A DNA stretch of 45,816 nt from Bacteroidales bacterium. GTDB lineage: Bacteria > Bacteroidota > Bacteroidia > Bacteroidales > 4484-276. The notes under the pieces are model-generated. The model was not told where the DNA came from. It was given only the letters and a program-made list of their open reading frames with translations, and did not search any database. The position numbers and the translations under genes are program-made. This document shows, piece by piece, positions 6,980 to 14,731 of the stretch (positions are counted from its first letter, which is position 1; the number at the start of each line of letters is the position of its first letter). The stretch lies in contig JACZJL010000046.1 in NCBI GenBank assembly GCA_014860585.1, positions 1 to 45,816 on the forward strand, read 5' to 3'.

Positions 6980-8332
6980 TTATTCCTTTTGCCTGTCAAT
7001 TACTTGCCAGTGGCCGCCTTTAGCGGGGCCGATGCGTTTGAGAATACCGTTTTTTTTCAGCTTGTTGATATTGTCTAACACTTTTCGTTTTGATATACCA
7101 ATATTCTCAGCCATTTCCGACATTGAAACGGTTTTGTTTTGTGCAACAAGTTTCAAGATCTTTTGTTGGTTTTCTGTCAGATTATCGGGGACCTTATCGG
7201 GGACCTTATCGGGGACCTTATTGCTGGCATTTTCATTTGAATGCATGGTTATCCAAAAGGCATCTGTAAAGCGAAAGTCAACTTTGTTTCCATTATCGGC
7301 ACAGGCATCTTTAACTCGTTTAACACCAGTTCCTGCTTTCTCCATAAAATCGGTTCTTGCTAATAAATCAACGAGTAGTCGGTTTCTGGCCTCGCTTCGT
7401 TTTCCAAAATCTGATTCTGGGAAAAGAAGTTCGCCTTTGTTATTGATGATAATTTTACTTTTTAATTTCTCGATGGCAATAGTGTCGCCTAAAAAGTAGT
7501 CAAAATGGATAATAGCATTGACAATTGCTTCCCTGTAAGCCTCAACTGGATATTCAGGGAACTCTTTTCGTTTGATGTCCTTAATTTCATATCGAACAGG
7601 TATCAGCTCTCTAAGATAGTTTATCGCAAACTCTATGTTTCCAATGATGCCTCTGTCTACCTCTTTTTTATCAAGTATATCAATCCGTTCATCATCATTA
7701 AAATGTATGCATCTGATTTTAGAGCTGATCACATATTTGTATGGTTGTTTTGCAAAATAGAGTACACCGGCATTGGTCATGCCATCATTAGTCAGCACCC
7801 GCAGGTTTTGCAAAATTTCTTCTTTCGGCAGGTTGAATGAAATTCCGGCCAGTTTCAGGTAGTATGTAAATTTTTCATCATCAAAGTCTTTCCAGTCAAA
7901 ATTGGGACAGATTTGTTCGTCGAATCTTACTTTTCCTGATTTGATAGCAAGGGATAAAATCTCATTCCTTGTCATTTTCTGGGAATTGGCGCCCATGCGC
8001 ATGAAGAAGCCACTTGAGCAAGAATAGGGTTTGTTTTTGCCTTCGGGAACTTCGACTACCAGGATTTGATCTTTTTCAATCAGGTTAATGATTATTGACG
8101 GATCGCAATTGTAAGCAATGTCTTGTATTTGTGATTTTAACCTGTTCGAAATATCAAGCCCTTTGAGCATTCCTTTGTCAGTAATGCCCAAGTAAATAGC
8201 GCCTCCGGAAGCATTGGCAAAAGCAACAATTTCTTTTTGGAGACTTTTATCGAACGACTCTTTGAATTCGATGAATTGCCCTTCACCCAGTTCGGCGATT
8301 TTTTCTATGTTATGTAGGTTAAAGTCAGGCAT
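6980..8332 (-). CDS. AlbA_2-domain, ATP-binding-like, winged-helix regulator (intact)
   Basis: A 450-residue protein of the Schlafen AlbA_2 / divergent AAA_4 family, proposed to bind nucleic acid and act as a regulator. Residues 14-60 carry GEGQFIEFKESF and IVAFANASGGAIYLGITDKG, the AlbA_2 core. The central part has YPVEAYREAIVNAIIHFDYF and AGTGVKRVKDAC, resembling a GHKL-like fold. A linker KVPDKVPDKVPDN, encoded by three 12-nt repeats (7193-7227 region), leads into a C-terminal winged helix with SMSEMAENIGISKRKVLDNINKLKKNGILKRIG. Its last codons and about 50 bp beyond are almost identical to those of the broken relative at 4620-5981. Confidence 0.88.
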   Translation of the reverse strand: MPDFNLHNIEKIAELGEGQFIEFKESFDKSLQKEIVAFANASGGAIYLGITDKGMLKGLDISNRLKSQIQDIAYNCDPSIIINLIEKDQILVVEVPEGKNKPYSCSSGFFMRMGANSQKMTRNEILSLAIKSGKVRFDEQICPNFDWKDFDDEKFTYYLKLAGISFNLPKEEILQNLRVLTNDGMTNAGVLYFAKQPYKYVISSKIRCIHFNDDERIDILDKKEVDRGIIGNIEFAINYLRELIPVRYEIKDIKRKEFPEYPVEAYREAIVNAIIHFDYFLGDTIAIEKLKSKIIINNKGELLFPESDFGKRSEARNRLLVDLLARTDFMEKAGTGVKRVKDACADNGNKVDFRFTDAFWITMHSNENASNKVPDKVPDKVPDNLTENQQKILKLVAQNKTVSMSEMAENIGISKRKVLDNINKLKKNGILKRIGPAKGGHWQVIDRQKE

Positions 8333-8357
8333 ATTTGGCTGAAAGGGTTGAGAGGTT

Positions 8358-8452
8358 TAGAGGAGATATACAATTTGTAAAGGCCGGGTTTTGCTTTTTC
8401 AGGGTTTCAGTTTTGAGTTGGACGTTGGGCGTTTGGCGTTGGACGTTTGGCG
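8358..8452. repeat. Dispersed leader repeat, copy C, followed by 5 heptamers
   Basis: Positions 8358-8417, just upstream of the AlbA_2 gene, match 10405-10468 nearly base for base (tacaatttgtaaag, ccgggttttgctttttcag, ggtttcagttttgag). Positions 8418-8452 are five in-phase heptamers: TTGGACG, TTGGGCG, TTTGGCG, TTGGACG, TTTGGCG. The array ends exactly at the stop codon (8455-8453) of the interrupted four-helix-bundle gene. Confidence 0.85.
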
Positions 8453-8649
8453 TTAATCGCTGAATCTTGGTCCTTTTAGGTTTGATTTTTTGAGGTATTG
8501 TATGAAGTTGCTGATTTTCTTTGAAATTTTATCGGTTTGCTCGAGTAGCTCATTCAGTTTATCATGGTTTATGTAATTGAAATCGAAAACTCTGTAAGAT
8601 TGTGATCTTACCTCGTCATTTGAGCCTTTTGCAATGGAAAGAAAATTGA

Positions 8650-8707
8650 TTCACCCTGTGAAATAATGCTTCGCATTAAAATCTCTGATTTTATTTTACA
8701 GGGTGAA
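8650..8707. repeat. 58-nt sequence folding as a complete three-way junction
   Basis: The block divides with no base left over into an outer 15-bp stem (ttcaccctgtgaaat at 8650-8664 with attttacagggtgaa at 8693-8707, one G-T wobble), a hairpin aatgc-ttc-gcatt (8665-8677) and a hairpin aaaatc-tct-gatttt (8678-8692). The outer stem extends by at least one more pair (8649/8708). It could form in single-stranded DNA or RNA. It marks one junction of the insertion in the four-helix-bundle gene. Confidence 0.85.
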
Positions 8708-8740
8708 TTCCCGATTACCCCCTCTGCCAAAACCCTCGGT

Positions 8741-9004
8741 CTAACCTGTAAAATACGATTTGAGACGGTTTTTTAGAAACATTTTTCCATAATGAGTTTT
8801 GAAATATTTCTCTCTTTTTAAAGCGTCTGCCTGCGATAGGCATGCTTCAAAGTAAATAAGTTTAAGTGGTCTTCTATCTTTTGTTGATTCTACTAATCCT
8901 TTAACATGCTGCTCAAATCGTAAATTCAAATCTTTTGTATAGCCAGTATACTTGTTACCATCTTTTTCGCTTTCGAGAATGTATGTGAAATAAAAACTTT
9001 CCAT
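8741..9004 (-). CDS. GIY-YIG nuclease superfamily protein (UvrC N-terminal domain-like)
   Basis: An 87-residue single-domain protein. FYFTYILESEKDGNKYTGYTKDL is the signature, with Y-x-Y/I-L and Y-T-G-Y in place of GIY...YIG. It is followed by LRFEQHVKGLVESTKDRRPLKLIYFEAC and DALKREKYFKTHYGKMFLKNRLKSYF, matching the YhbQ-like branch. I start it at the ATG at 9004, because the longer frame (9031) only adds repeat-derived residues. Its last codons (Y-F-T-G) are encoded by the inverted repeat 8744-8755, and the mate repeat (9017-9028) is 12 bp ahead of the start. Members usually cut DNA, with catalytic Tyr, Arg and Glu; the substrate here is unknown. Confidence 0.88.
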   Translation of the reverse strand: MESFYFTYILESEKDGNKYTGYTKDLNLRFEQHVKGLVESTKDRRPLKLIYFEACLSQADALKREKYFKTHYGKMFLKNRLKSYFTG

Positions 9005-9215
9005 AAGATTTGAATTTATTTTACAGGTCAAGTGTTGTCCATCACTGAGCCTGCTGCATCTCTTATCTGATCTCTAAATTTGTAATCTTTTGAAAATGGT
9101 TCAATACTCGTAATTTCATAAACCATTTTGGACAATGCCCTTGTTTCCTGCCAAATTTCCAACTCCTCAAATTTTTTGATCTTCATTCCACTTTCTCTGT
9201 TAATTCAATCCTTCT

Positions 9216-9250
9216 GAGCCAAAACATCTAACGCCCAACGTCAAACATTA
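9216..9250. repeat. Heptamer array, 5 units (AACGCCC-type)
   Basis: Five words in phase: GAGCCAA, AACATCT, AACGCCC, AACGTCA, AACATTA. As reverse complement these are TGACGTT/GGGCGTT words, the same family as 8418-8452 but inverted. The array overlaps the last codons and stop of the LegB-like remnant (9241-9243). Confidence 0.7.
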
Positions 9251-9430
9251 TATAAATCTGATTTGTAATTCTTTAGGTTTCCGGGTTTGGTGAACCAACC
9301 GATGGTTTCTTTTCATCTATGATGAAAGGTGTATCCAGGTGTCCAACCCGTTAATTCGTGTACCAGGGTCTTATCTCCTTTTAGGCGGAGTACTTCTGAG
9401 TCTTTTGGTCGGGATCTTTGGCCAATCAAA
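9241..9430 (-). pseudogene. C-terminal remnant of a LegB-like NAD-dependent sugar 4,6-dehydratase
   Basis: One minus-strand frame reads LIGQRSRPKDSEVLRLKGDK, then TLVHELTGWTPGYTFHHR*KETIGWF, and ends TKPGNLKNYKSDLYNV before TGA (9243-9241). Extended-SDR sugar-nucleotide dehydratases of the LegB type have this tail: R-x-RP-x-x-SEV-x-RL, ELTGW-x-P, EGL-K-x-TI-x-WF, and an ending like YK-x-D-x-YN. An in-frame TGA replaces an expected Leu codon, and everything upstream is missing, cut near the AbiEii-like gene. It shows that the polysaccharide locus once held another sugar-modifying gene. Confidence 0.7.
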
Positions 9431-9431
9431 A

Positions 9432-10109
9432 TTATTCTTTTAATGAATTCGTCTTACCTGTGATAATATCTCCAATAATGATTGCTAATCTCTCTGAAAT
9501 CCATGCGCTGGCAGGAGGTGAGCCTATCCAGCTGATTTCATCAATTTTACTTATTGGGAATTGCTCCATCATCCGCGCTAATTCGACCTCGTTGGCCCAA
9601 ATATCTTTTTGTTGTGCATCAGCCATGATTTTCTCCCAATAAAACGCATGAATACCACATATATAAATGATGTCGATGAGGTCTTTTGCAGCAGATCTTC
9701 CAAGCGCTGAAATTTTATTTGATAAAATGTTTTCGATATTATCGGTTCTAAGAAACAGATCGGTCGAAACTAAACTTCCACATCGGAAGGTAACATCATT
9801 TACAAAATCAAGTTTTAAAGTGGCAATGCCTTCATTAACCTGTAATCGTGCAAAACCTTCGTCAAGGGTTATCACTGAAAAATTCAATGCTGCATTTTTG
9901 AATCCTTCCAGGATATGATTCATTTGAATTTTAAACTCTTTGGAATCGTTAACAAAAAAATCGAGATCGTCAGAATAGCGATGATGCAGATAAACCCTGC
10001 TTAACACCGTTCCCCCTGTAAGATAAAAATCAACAGGTAAACCTGAAATGACGGATAATACCTTATCCTGGAGTGGATAAAGCGTATTTTGAAAGTAATC
10101 TTTTTGCAT
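9432..10109 (-). CDS. AbiEii/AbiGii-type nucleotidyltransferase toxin
   Basis: A 225-residue nucleotidyltransferase. YLTGGTVLSRVYLHHRYSDDLDFFV holds the GG...S...D-x-D metal- and nucleotide-binding motif of the AbiEii/MenT superfamily, and LKLDFVND supplies the third acidic residue. DNIENILSNKISALGRSAAKDLIDI is the usual helical region. Such proteins are toxins of type IV-like abortive-infection pairs that block growth by modifying RNA or other targets. The partner gene upstream overlaps it by 47 bp, so the two are translated together. The residues for a complete active site are visible. Confidence 0.85.
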   Translation of the reverse strand: MQKDYFQNTLYPLQDKVLSVISGLPVDFYLTGGTVLSRVYLHHRYSDDLDFFVNDSKEFKIQMNHILEGFKNAALNFSVITLDEGFARLQVNEGIATLKLDFVNDVTFRCGSLVSTDLFLRTDNIENILSNKISALGRSAAKDLIDIIYICGIHAFYWEKIMADAQQKDIWANEVELARMMEQFPISKIDEISWIGSPPASAWISERLAIIIGDIITGKTNSLKE

Positions 10110-10389
10110 CGAGATAATATTTTCTTCGCTGTGGTGGAAAGAGTTTATTAATTGTGGTTTCGGTAATCAAATCATTGAGGTTTTGCTTTCCTAATAGATT
10201 AATTAAGTCATACCATGACAAACTGTTCATTGCTTTTAGAAAAAGTTGCTCGTTATTTTTGAATGTAACGAATGGGTTATCAATAATTTCGCGTGCAACA
10301 ATATCTCTTTTTTCGGCAGGCAAATCCCAAAGCATTGCTTTTATTTTTTCATTTCCGGAAAGGGAGTAGGAGGGGTTTACTGGTTGCAT
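10063..10389 (-). CDS. Probable antitoxin partner of the AbiEii-like toxin
   Basis: A 108-residue protein I do not recognise by sequence alone. It starts at 10389 and its last 47 bp overlap the toxin start, the typical arrangement for an antitoxin translated first. It is rich in charged residues and predicted helix (KIKAMLWDLPAEKRDIVAREII, SWYDLINLLGKQNLNDLI) and ends RKYYLDAKRLLSKYA. Its role is inferred only from position and size. Just upstream are the leader repeat copy D and a long heptamer array. Confidence 0.6.
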   Translation of the reverse strand: MQPVNPSYSLSGNEKIKAMLWDLPAEKRDIVAREIIDNPFVTFKNNEQLFLKAMNSLSWYDLINLLGKQNLNDLITETTINKLFPPQRRKYYLDAKRLLSKYALSTPG

Positions 10390-10404
10390 TGATGGATGTT
10401 TAAC

Positions 10405-10559
10405 AGTTTAAAAGAGATGTACAAATTGGAAAGTCCGGGTTTTGCTTTTTCAGGGTTTCAGTTTTGAGTTGGACGTTTGGCGTTGGACGTTGGTCGTTGG
10501 ACGTTTGGCGTTGGACGTTTGACGTTTGGCGTTTGACGTTTGGCGTTGGGCGTTTGACC
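10405..10559. repeat. Dispersed leader repeat, copy D, followed by a 13-unit heptamer array
   Basis: Positions 10405-10468 match copy C upstream of the AlbA_2 gene. Positions 10469-10559 then divide into 13 heptamers without a phase slip: TTGGACG, TTTGGCG, TTGGACG, TTGGTCG, TTGGACG, TTTGGCG, TTGGACG, TTTGACG, TTTGGCG, TTTGACG, TTTGGCG, TTGGGCG, TTTGACC. The consensus is TTKGRCG. Confidence 0.9.
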
Positions 10560-10879
10560 TATCATGATTCCGGTTGAGAAAAAACGCCTTACTTTTATGT
10601 TAACTGATTATAAATCAATTTGTTATTCTACTTCAGTTTATTGAAATTCATGACATCGGTATGGTTTGGGAAGACTAACCGGGGATTCATCCACTTCTCA
10701 TTAACTTTAACTTCAATTAGTGGTGTTTCCTGGTGTCATTTTGGCAGCGATTTTCTGTTGTATCAGCCTGAAAATCAATGAAATGTTGCCTTCCGGCACA
10801 GCACAGCCCCGTCAGTCACAGAGGGTAAACTAACGAGGCGCCTTTACAGTAAAGGCTTTGAAGCGTGTTTAGCCGCTTT
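10560..10879. other. Gene-free stretch with one short inverted repeat
   Basis: I find no coding frame with recognisable content here. The inverted repeat gcctttac-a-gtaaaggc (10840-10856) lies about 25 bp beyond the stop of the gene at 10880-11446 and could act as its terminator, although no T-run follows on the minus strand. Confidence 0.5.
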
Positions 10880-11446
10880 TTATTGAATTTTTTCCCAGAG
10901 CAAAAAAGCTTCGGGACATTCTGTCATATATCCTTCTTTTTCTTCAGGACTTACGATCACATAGCGAATCTTACGCTGGATGAACAGCTCGGCTTTTTCG
11001 ATCAGGTGAAGCAGGTACACGCGGTCAATTCCATTGCCCACCATCAGGATGTCTATCACCGGGCTGTCGATGCCTTTGGCAAAAGCCCCGATGAGATAGG
11101 TCTCGGTCATCCCACCGATCTTGTTCACAATCCGCTCGATCACCTGGTCAATTCCGGTGTGCTTGAGCAACAGTTGGTGTATGTCGCCAAAAAGCGGGTG
11201 ATTGGTGTTGGCACGGTACATCTTTTTGTTGCCCGAAACCATGGATGTCAGCATCCCGGCATCTTCGAGCCGCATTAGTTCGGAGCGGATGGCATTGGTT
11301 GATTCACCAAATTCTGACTCCATGTCGCGAAGCCAGGAAGTGGTGTTGCTGTTTAAGAAAAACTTGAGCAGCAGCCGCAAACGTGTTTTCGATGTAATCA
11401 GTGTTTGAAGCAAAATAGTTAGATATTGAGCACCAAAAGTACTCAT
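10880..11446 (-). CDS. Winged-helix protein with a degenerate nucleotidyltransferase-like domain
   Basis: A 188-residue protein. Residues 18-90 form a winged helix (SKTRLRLLLKFFLNSNTTSWLRDME, STNAIRSELMRLEDAGMLTS, then a GNKKMYRANTNHPLF wing). Residues 95-188 look like a small nucleotidyltransferase fold: ETYLIGAFAKGIDSPVIDILMVG keeps the G-x-F...G-x-D-S-x-x-x-D-x-L pattern, but the strict catalytic D-x-D is not evident. Proteins of this kind are common in Bacteroidota polysaccharide loci and are called transcriptional regulators. It follows cysN on the same strand after 210 bp, which fits a role in the locus. Confidence 0.7.
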   Translation of the reverse strand: MSTFGAQYLTILLQTLITSKTRLRLLLKFFLNSNTTSWLRDMESEFGESTNAIRSELMRLEDAGMLTSMVSGNKKMYRANTNHPLFGDIHQLLLKHTGIDQVIERIVNKIGGMTETYLIGAFAKGIDSPVIDILMVGNGIDRVYLLHLIEKAELFIQRKIRYVIVSPEEKEGYMTECPEAFLLWEKIQ

Positions 11447-11656
11447 TTTTTAAAAAAACAAAGAAAACATGAAAATATTTTAGGTTGGGAGCTGGATGGT
11501 TGTCATGGTTGTCGGGTTGTCATTGCAGGTTAACATAAATATTACGTACTGAAAAAATATTATTTTCGATTGATGACAGCTCAGGCGCAATGAGCAGAAA
11601 ACAACGTCAGGATCTTTCCCGGAGAACCTTACACCATCTTTGCAATACAATTTTTT

Positions 11657-13561
11657 TTACTTCAGAGGGAAAATCTTCTTTTCTCTCAGGAAATTCAATA
11701 TTGTGTCGCAGTTGGCCTCCTGGTCATAGGGTGTGAATATGAAAAGGGGTGATGCAGGGATTTCGTATTTGGCGTCGTATCCGGGGATGTTGAAGATCAG
11801 ACCGGCATCTGCTTTTTCATAGAGGTCGGGGCGGAATTTACGGCTGTATTGGAGGTCAGCATTCATGTAGATGAGATGGAAACGCTCTTCTCCGATGATG
11901 CCGGCAATCTGGTTGCGTATTTGTTCGTCAGGTGAAATGAAAGAACAGATGACGATAATTCCCTGATCGTTGAGTATCCGTGCTACATGTGCTACACGGC
12001 GCAGGTGTTCGGTGCGGTCGGTGTCGGAGTGGTCAAGTTCGCGTGAAAGCCCTGACCTGACTGTGCTTCCGTCGAGAAGGACAACCGTAGCACCATCGTC
12101 GAAAAGCCGTTTCTCGAGGTGATAAGCAAGAACATTTTTGCCGGAACCATGCAGTCCTGTGATCCAGACAGTAACTCCCTTCTGATCGTAAAACTTTTCC
12201 CTGTCCTCCAGTGATATCAGACATTCTCCGCGTTCAATTTTTTTACGATCCAATTCAGTGATTCCGGTTGCGAGGTCTCCTTTTGCCAACTCATCAATGA
12301 TCATCCCAACGGCACTTGTATTATTGGTCATCGGATCGATCAGGACAAAAGCTCCGGTACTGTGATTGCGCTGGTAACGGTCGAAAAACACAGGCTTATT
12401 GGTGGTCATTACAACGCGCCCGATGTCGTTCAGTGAAAACCGCTCGATGGATGATTTTTCGAGCGTGTTCACGTCAATCCTGTATCGGATATTGTCAATC
12501 CTGGCTTTTGTTGTGTTGGTGTTGATCTTAATGTAATATTGTGTCTCCGGCTTCATTGGCTTTTCGTCCATCCACACCAGCATGGCTTCGAAATGACGGT
12601 CGATTTTTGGCAGGTTATCCGGATGTACAAGCATATCTCCCCTCGAGATATCAATCTCATCCTCGAGTGTAATTGTAACAGATTGTGGTGGAAAGGCCAG
12701 GTCTTTTTCTCCGTAACTGGTGATGATCGAAGCAACTTTACTTTGCTGTCCCGAAGGTAACACTTTAATAACATCACCCTTACGTACGATTCCGGAGGCG
12801 ATTCTTGCAGAGAACCCTCTGAAATCGAGTGAAGGCCTTAACACATATTGCACCGGGAAACGGAAATCGCTGAAATTGTGGTCGCTGCTTACATGCACAT
12901 CTTCGAGAAATTCAAGCAGACTCTGACCGTGATACCATGGCATTTTATCGCTGATCCCGACGACATTATCTCCTTTGAGGGCTGAAAGTGGGATGAAATT
13001 CACATCCGGAATGTCAAGCCCTGTGATGAATTTCTTGTAATCGCTGCAGATGCGGTCAAATACCTCTTCGCTGTAACCCATCAGGTCCATCTTGTTCACG
13101 GCCAGCACCACATGCTTAATACCGAGGAGTGACACAATAAAAGTATGCCGTTTTGTTTGGGTGATGACCCCTTTACGGGCGTCAATAAGAATAATGGCGA
13201 GGTTGGCTGTGGATGCACCGGTGACCATGTTACGCGTGTATTGTTCATGACCGGGTGTGTCGGCGATAATGAATTTCCGCTTGTTGGTCGAAAAGTAGCG
13301 GTAAGCCACGTCGATGGTGATCCCCTGTTCACGTTCGGCTTTCAGCCCGTCGAGCAAAAGGGCGTAATCAATGCCATCGCCGGCGTGTCCGACACGCTTG
13401 CTGTCGCGTTCGAGGGCCTGTAAATGGTCTTCGTACAGCTTCTTGCTATCGAAGAGCAACCTTCCGATAAGTGTTGACTTGCCATCATCCACCGATCCTG
13501 CTGTGAGTAGGCGGAGGAGGTCTTTGTTTTGGTCCTGGTCGAGGAAAGATTTAATATCCAT
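11657..13561 (-). CDS. cysN: Sulfate adenylyltransferase large subunit (CysN) fused to a degenerate APS-kinase domain
   Basis: The GTPase subunit that drives ATP sulfurylase (with CysD) to make adenosine 5'-phosphosulfate. Residues 20-240 are the GTPase: [10 protein letters not shown]-loop, [15 protein letters not shown]-Tu-like beta-barrels run to about residue 450. The last 170 residues resemble APS kinase, but the P-loop reads GLHGSGKN, so the Walker A Ser/Thr is replaced by Asn (about residue 478), and the usual DGDN is DGST. This tail is probably inactive as a kinase, in keeping with the separate intact CysC. CysD, normally adjacent, is 1.17 kb upstream, separated by a repeat block and a four-helix-bundle gene. 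Confidence 0.93.
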   Translation of the reverse strand: MDIKSFLDQDQNKDLLRLLTAGSVDDGKSTLIGRLLFDSKKLYEDHLQALERDSKRVGHAGDGIDYALLLDGLKAEREQGITIDVAYRYFSTNKRKFIIADTPGHEQYTRNMVTGASTANLAIILIDARKGVITQTKRHTFIVSLLGIKHVVLAVNKMDLMGYSEEVFDRICSDYKKFITGLDIPDVNFIPLSALKGDNVVGISDKMPWYHGQSLLEFLEDVHVSSDHNFSDFRFPVQYVLRPSLDFRGFSARIASGIVRKGDVIKVLPSGQQSKVASIITSYGEKDLAFPPQSVTITLEDEIDISRGDMLVHPDNLPKIDRHFEAMLVWMDEKPMKPETQYYIKINTNTTKARIDNIRYRIDVNTLEKSSIERFSLNDIGRVVMTTNKPVFFDRYQRNHSTGAFVLIDPMTNNTSAVGMIIDELAKGDLATGITELDRKKIERGECLISLEDREKFYDQKGVTVWITGLHGSGKNVLAYHLEKRLFDDGATVVLLDGSTVRSGLSRELDHSDTDRTEHLRRVAHVARILNDQGIIVICSFISPDEQIRNQIAGIIGEERFHLIYMNADLQYSRKFRPDLYEKADAGLIFNIPGYDAKYEIPASPLFIFTPYDQEANCDTILNFLREKKIFPLK

Positions 13562-13579
13562 AGGTTTAGTTTAAATAAC

Positions 13580-14252
13580 AAAATTCAAAAAACAAAAAAC
13601 AAACAAATCCGAAAGTTAAAAATTCAATGATCGAAACGGATAAATGAGTTAAAGAAAGCTTCTTTAATGCATTAATTGACAAAATTCAAAAAACAAATAA
13701 CAAACAAATCCGAAAGTTAAAAATTCAATGATCGAAACGGATAAATGAGTTAAAGAAAGCTTCTTTAATGCATTAATTGATAAAATTCAAAAAACAAAAA
13801 ACAAACAAATCCGAAAGTCAAAAATTCAATGATCGAAACGGATAAATGAGTTAAAGAAAGCTTCTTTAATGTATTAATTGGCAAAATTCAAAAAACAAAG
13901 AACAAACAAATCTGAAAGTCAAAAATTCAATGATCGAAACGGATAAACGAGTTAAAGAAGGCTTCTTTAATGTATTAATTGGCAAAATTCAAAAAACAAA
14001 AAACAAACAAATCCGAAAGTCAAAAATTCAATGATCGAAACGGATAAATGAGTTAAAGAAAGCTTCTTTAATGTATTAATTGGCAAAATTCAAAAAACAA
14101 AAAACAAACAAATCTGAAAGTCAAAAATTCAATGATCGAAACGGATAAATGAGTTAAAGAAAGCTTCTTTTATGCATTAATTAACAAAATTCAAAAAACA
14201 AAAAACAAACAAATCCGAAAGTCAAAAATTCAATGATCGAAACGGATAAATG
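13580..14252. repeat. 101-bp tandem repeat, 6 full units and a partial seventh
   Basis: Units start at 13580, 13681, 13782, 13883, 13984, 14085 and 14186 (partial, about 67 bp), exactly 101 bp apart, with only scattered substitutions. Each begins with A-rich heptamer-like words (CAAAATT, CAAAAAA, CAAAAAA, CAAACAA) and contains a hairpin ttaaagaa-agc-ttctttaa plus a nearby ttaatgcattaa palindrome. The variant unit starting at 13883 changes only the hairpin loop (ggc). It fills the gap between cysN and a four-helix-bundle gene. There are no variable spacers, so it is not a CRISPR array. Confidence 0.97.
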
Positions 14253-14274
14253 ACTAAGTGAGACTGATATCGCT

Positions 14275-14643
14275 TTATTTTGATTTTTCAATAATAGCGG
14301 AGAAGATTTTTTTCAACTCAACGGCCTCTCTCAACAATCTTTTAACTTCCTGATCATTTTCCAATTGATTGGTTTCATCAATGAGCCTCAACCAATAAGA
14401 TGATTCTTTAATTTCTTTTCTGCTGATTTTAACCCTAACAAGAAAATCTTTCTTGCTCAGCGATTCATTGGCTTCGATATAATTAGCACCTGCTGATCCG
14501 GATGATTTCACCAACTGTTTGATATCCTCAATGTTTGCTATTGTCTTAGGCAATGTTTTAATCATTAACCTCACGGCTTTTGCAAATTGAAATGTACGTT
14601 CTTCAAGATCGTAAACCGGTTTTTTACTTTCAGTACTTTCCAT
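14275..14643 (-). CDS. Four-helix bundle protein (S23/avd-like family)
   Basis: A 122-residue helical protein. SSGSAGANYIEANESLSKKDFLVRV and ISRKEIKESSYWLRLI are the family blocks; it resembles the copy at 1593-1940 in architecture. It separates cysD (14732) from cysN (13561), genes that normally overlap or adjoin. The 101-bp repeat lies downstream. Upstream (14668-14731) are T-rich words such as GTGTTTT, GTACTTT and GTGTTCT, and an inverted copy of aaaattcaaaa (14668-14678, against each 101-bp unit). It is not expected to take part in sulfate activation. Confidence 0.87.
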   Translation of the reverse strand: MESTESKKPVYDLEERTFQFAKAVRLMIKTLPKTIANIEDIKQLVKSSGSAGANYIEANESLSKKDFLVRVKISRKEIKESSYWLRLIDETNQLENDQEVKRLLREAVELKKIFSAIIEKSK

Positions 14644-14731
14644 AGATTTTCATTACTGTTTCTAAAGTTTTGAATTTTAAGTATTTGTCATTTGGAAATT
14701 ATTTGCTTTTTGTGTTTTGTACTTTGTGTTC

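Larger units (their letters stand above)
8650..9032 (-). mobile_element. GIY-YIG cassette with terminal inverted repeats and a three-way-junction palindrome
   Basis: The insert begins after ATGGACAACA of the host gene (minus strand, ending 9033) and ends before ATCAATTTTC (from 8650). Inside are a perfect 12-bp inverted repeat, acctgtaaaata at 8744-8755 and tattttacaggt at 9017-9028, which bounds the GIY-YIG gene, and a 58-nt palindromic block at 8650-8707 whose arms share the tttaca/cagg core. The boundaries follow from the host reading frame. About 40 bp of host sequence is missing and I see no target-site duplication. That it moves as a unit is inference. Confidence 0.65.
8453..9186 (-). 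pseudogene. Four-helix bundle protein gene split by a GIY-YIG cassette
   Basis: The N-terminal piece (9186-9033) reads MKIKKFEELEIWQETRALSK and goes on to DQIRDAAGSVMDN. The C-terminal piece (8650-8453) reads INFLSIAKGSNDEVRSQSYR and ends IQYLKKSNLKGPRFSD before TAA. Together they cover the family except for about 13 residues (normally an AEGF-x-R-x-G-x-x-E-F block), which are replaced by 383 bp containing a GIY-YIG gene. Inverted heptamer arrays of one family lie outside it (8418-8452 and 9216-9250). The product can no longer be made as one chain. Confidence 0.85.

Noticed and set aside
6851-7499. Plus-strand ORFs opposite the AlbA_2 gene
   Set aside because: Start in the heptamer array and then run antisense to a conserved gene; no family features.
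10840-10856. Operator or attachment site
   Set aside because: A single 8-bp inverted repeat beyond a stop codon is better explained as a weak terminator; no integrase or second copy is visible.
13580-14252. CRISPR array
   Set aside because: The whole 101-bp unit is repeated with no variable spacers, and no cas genes are present.
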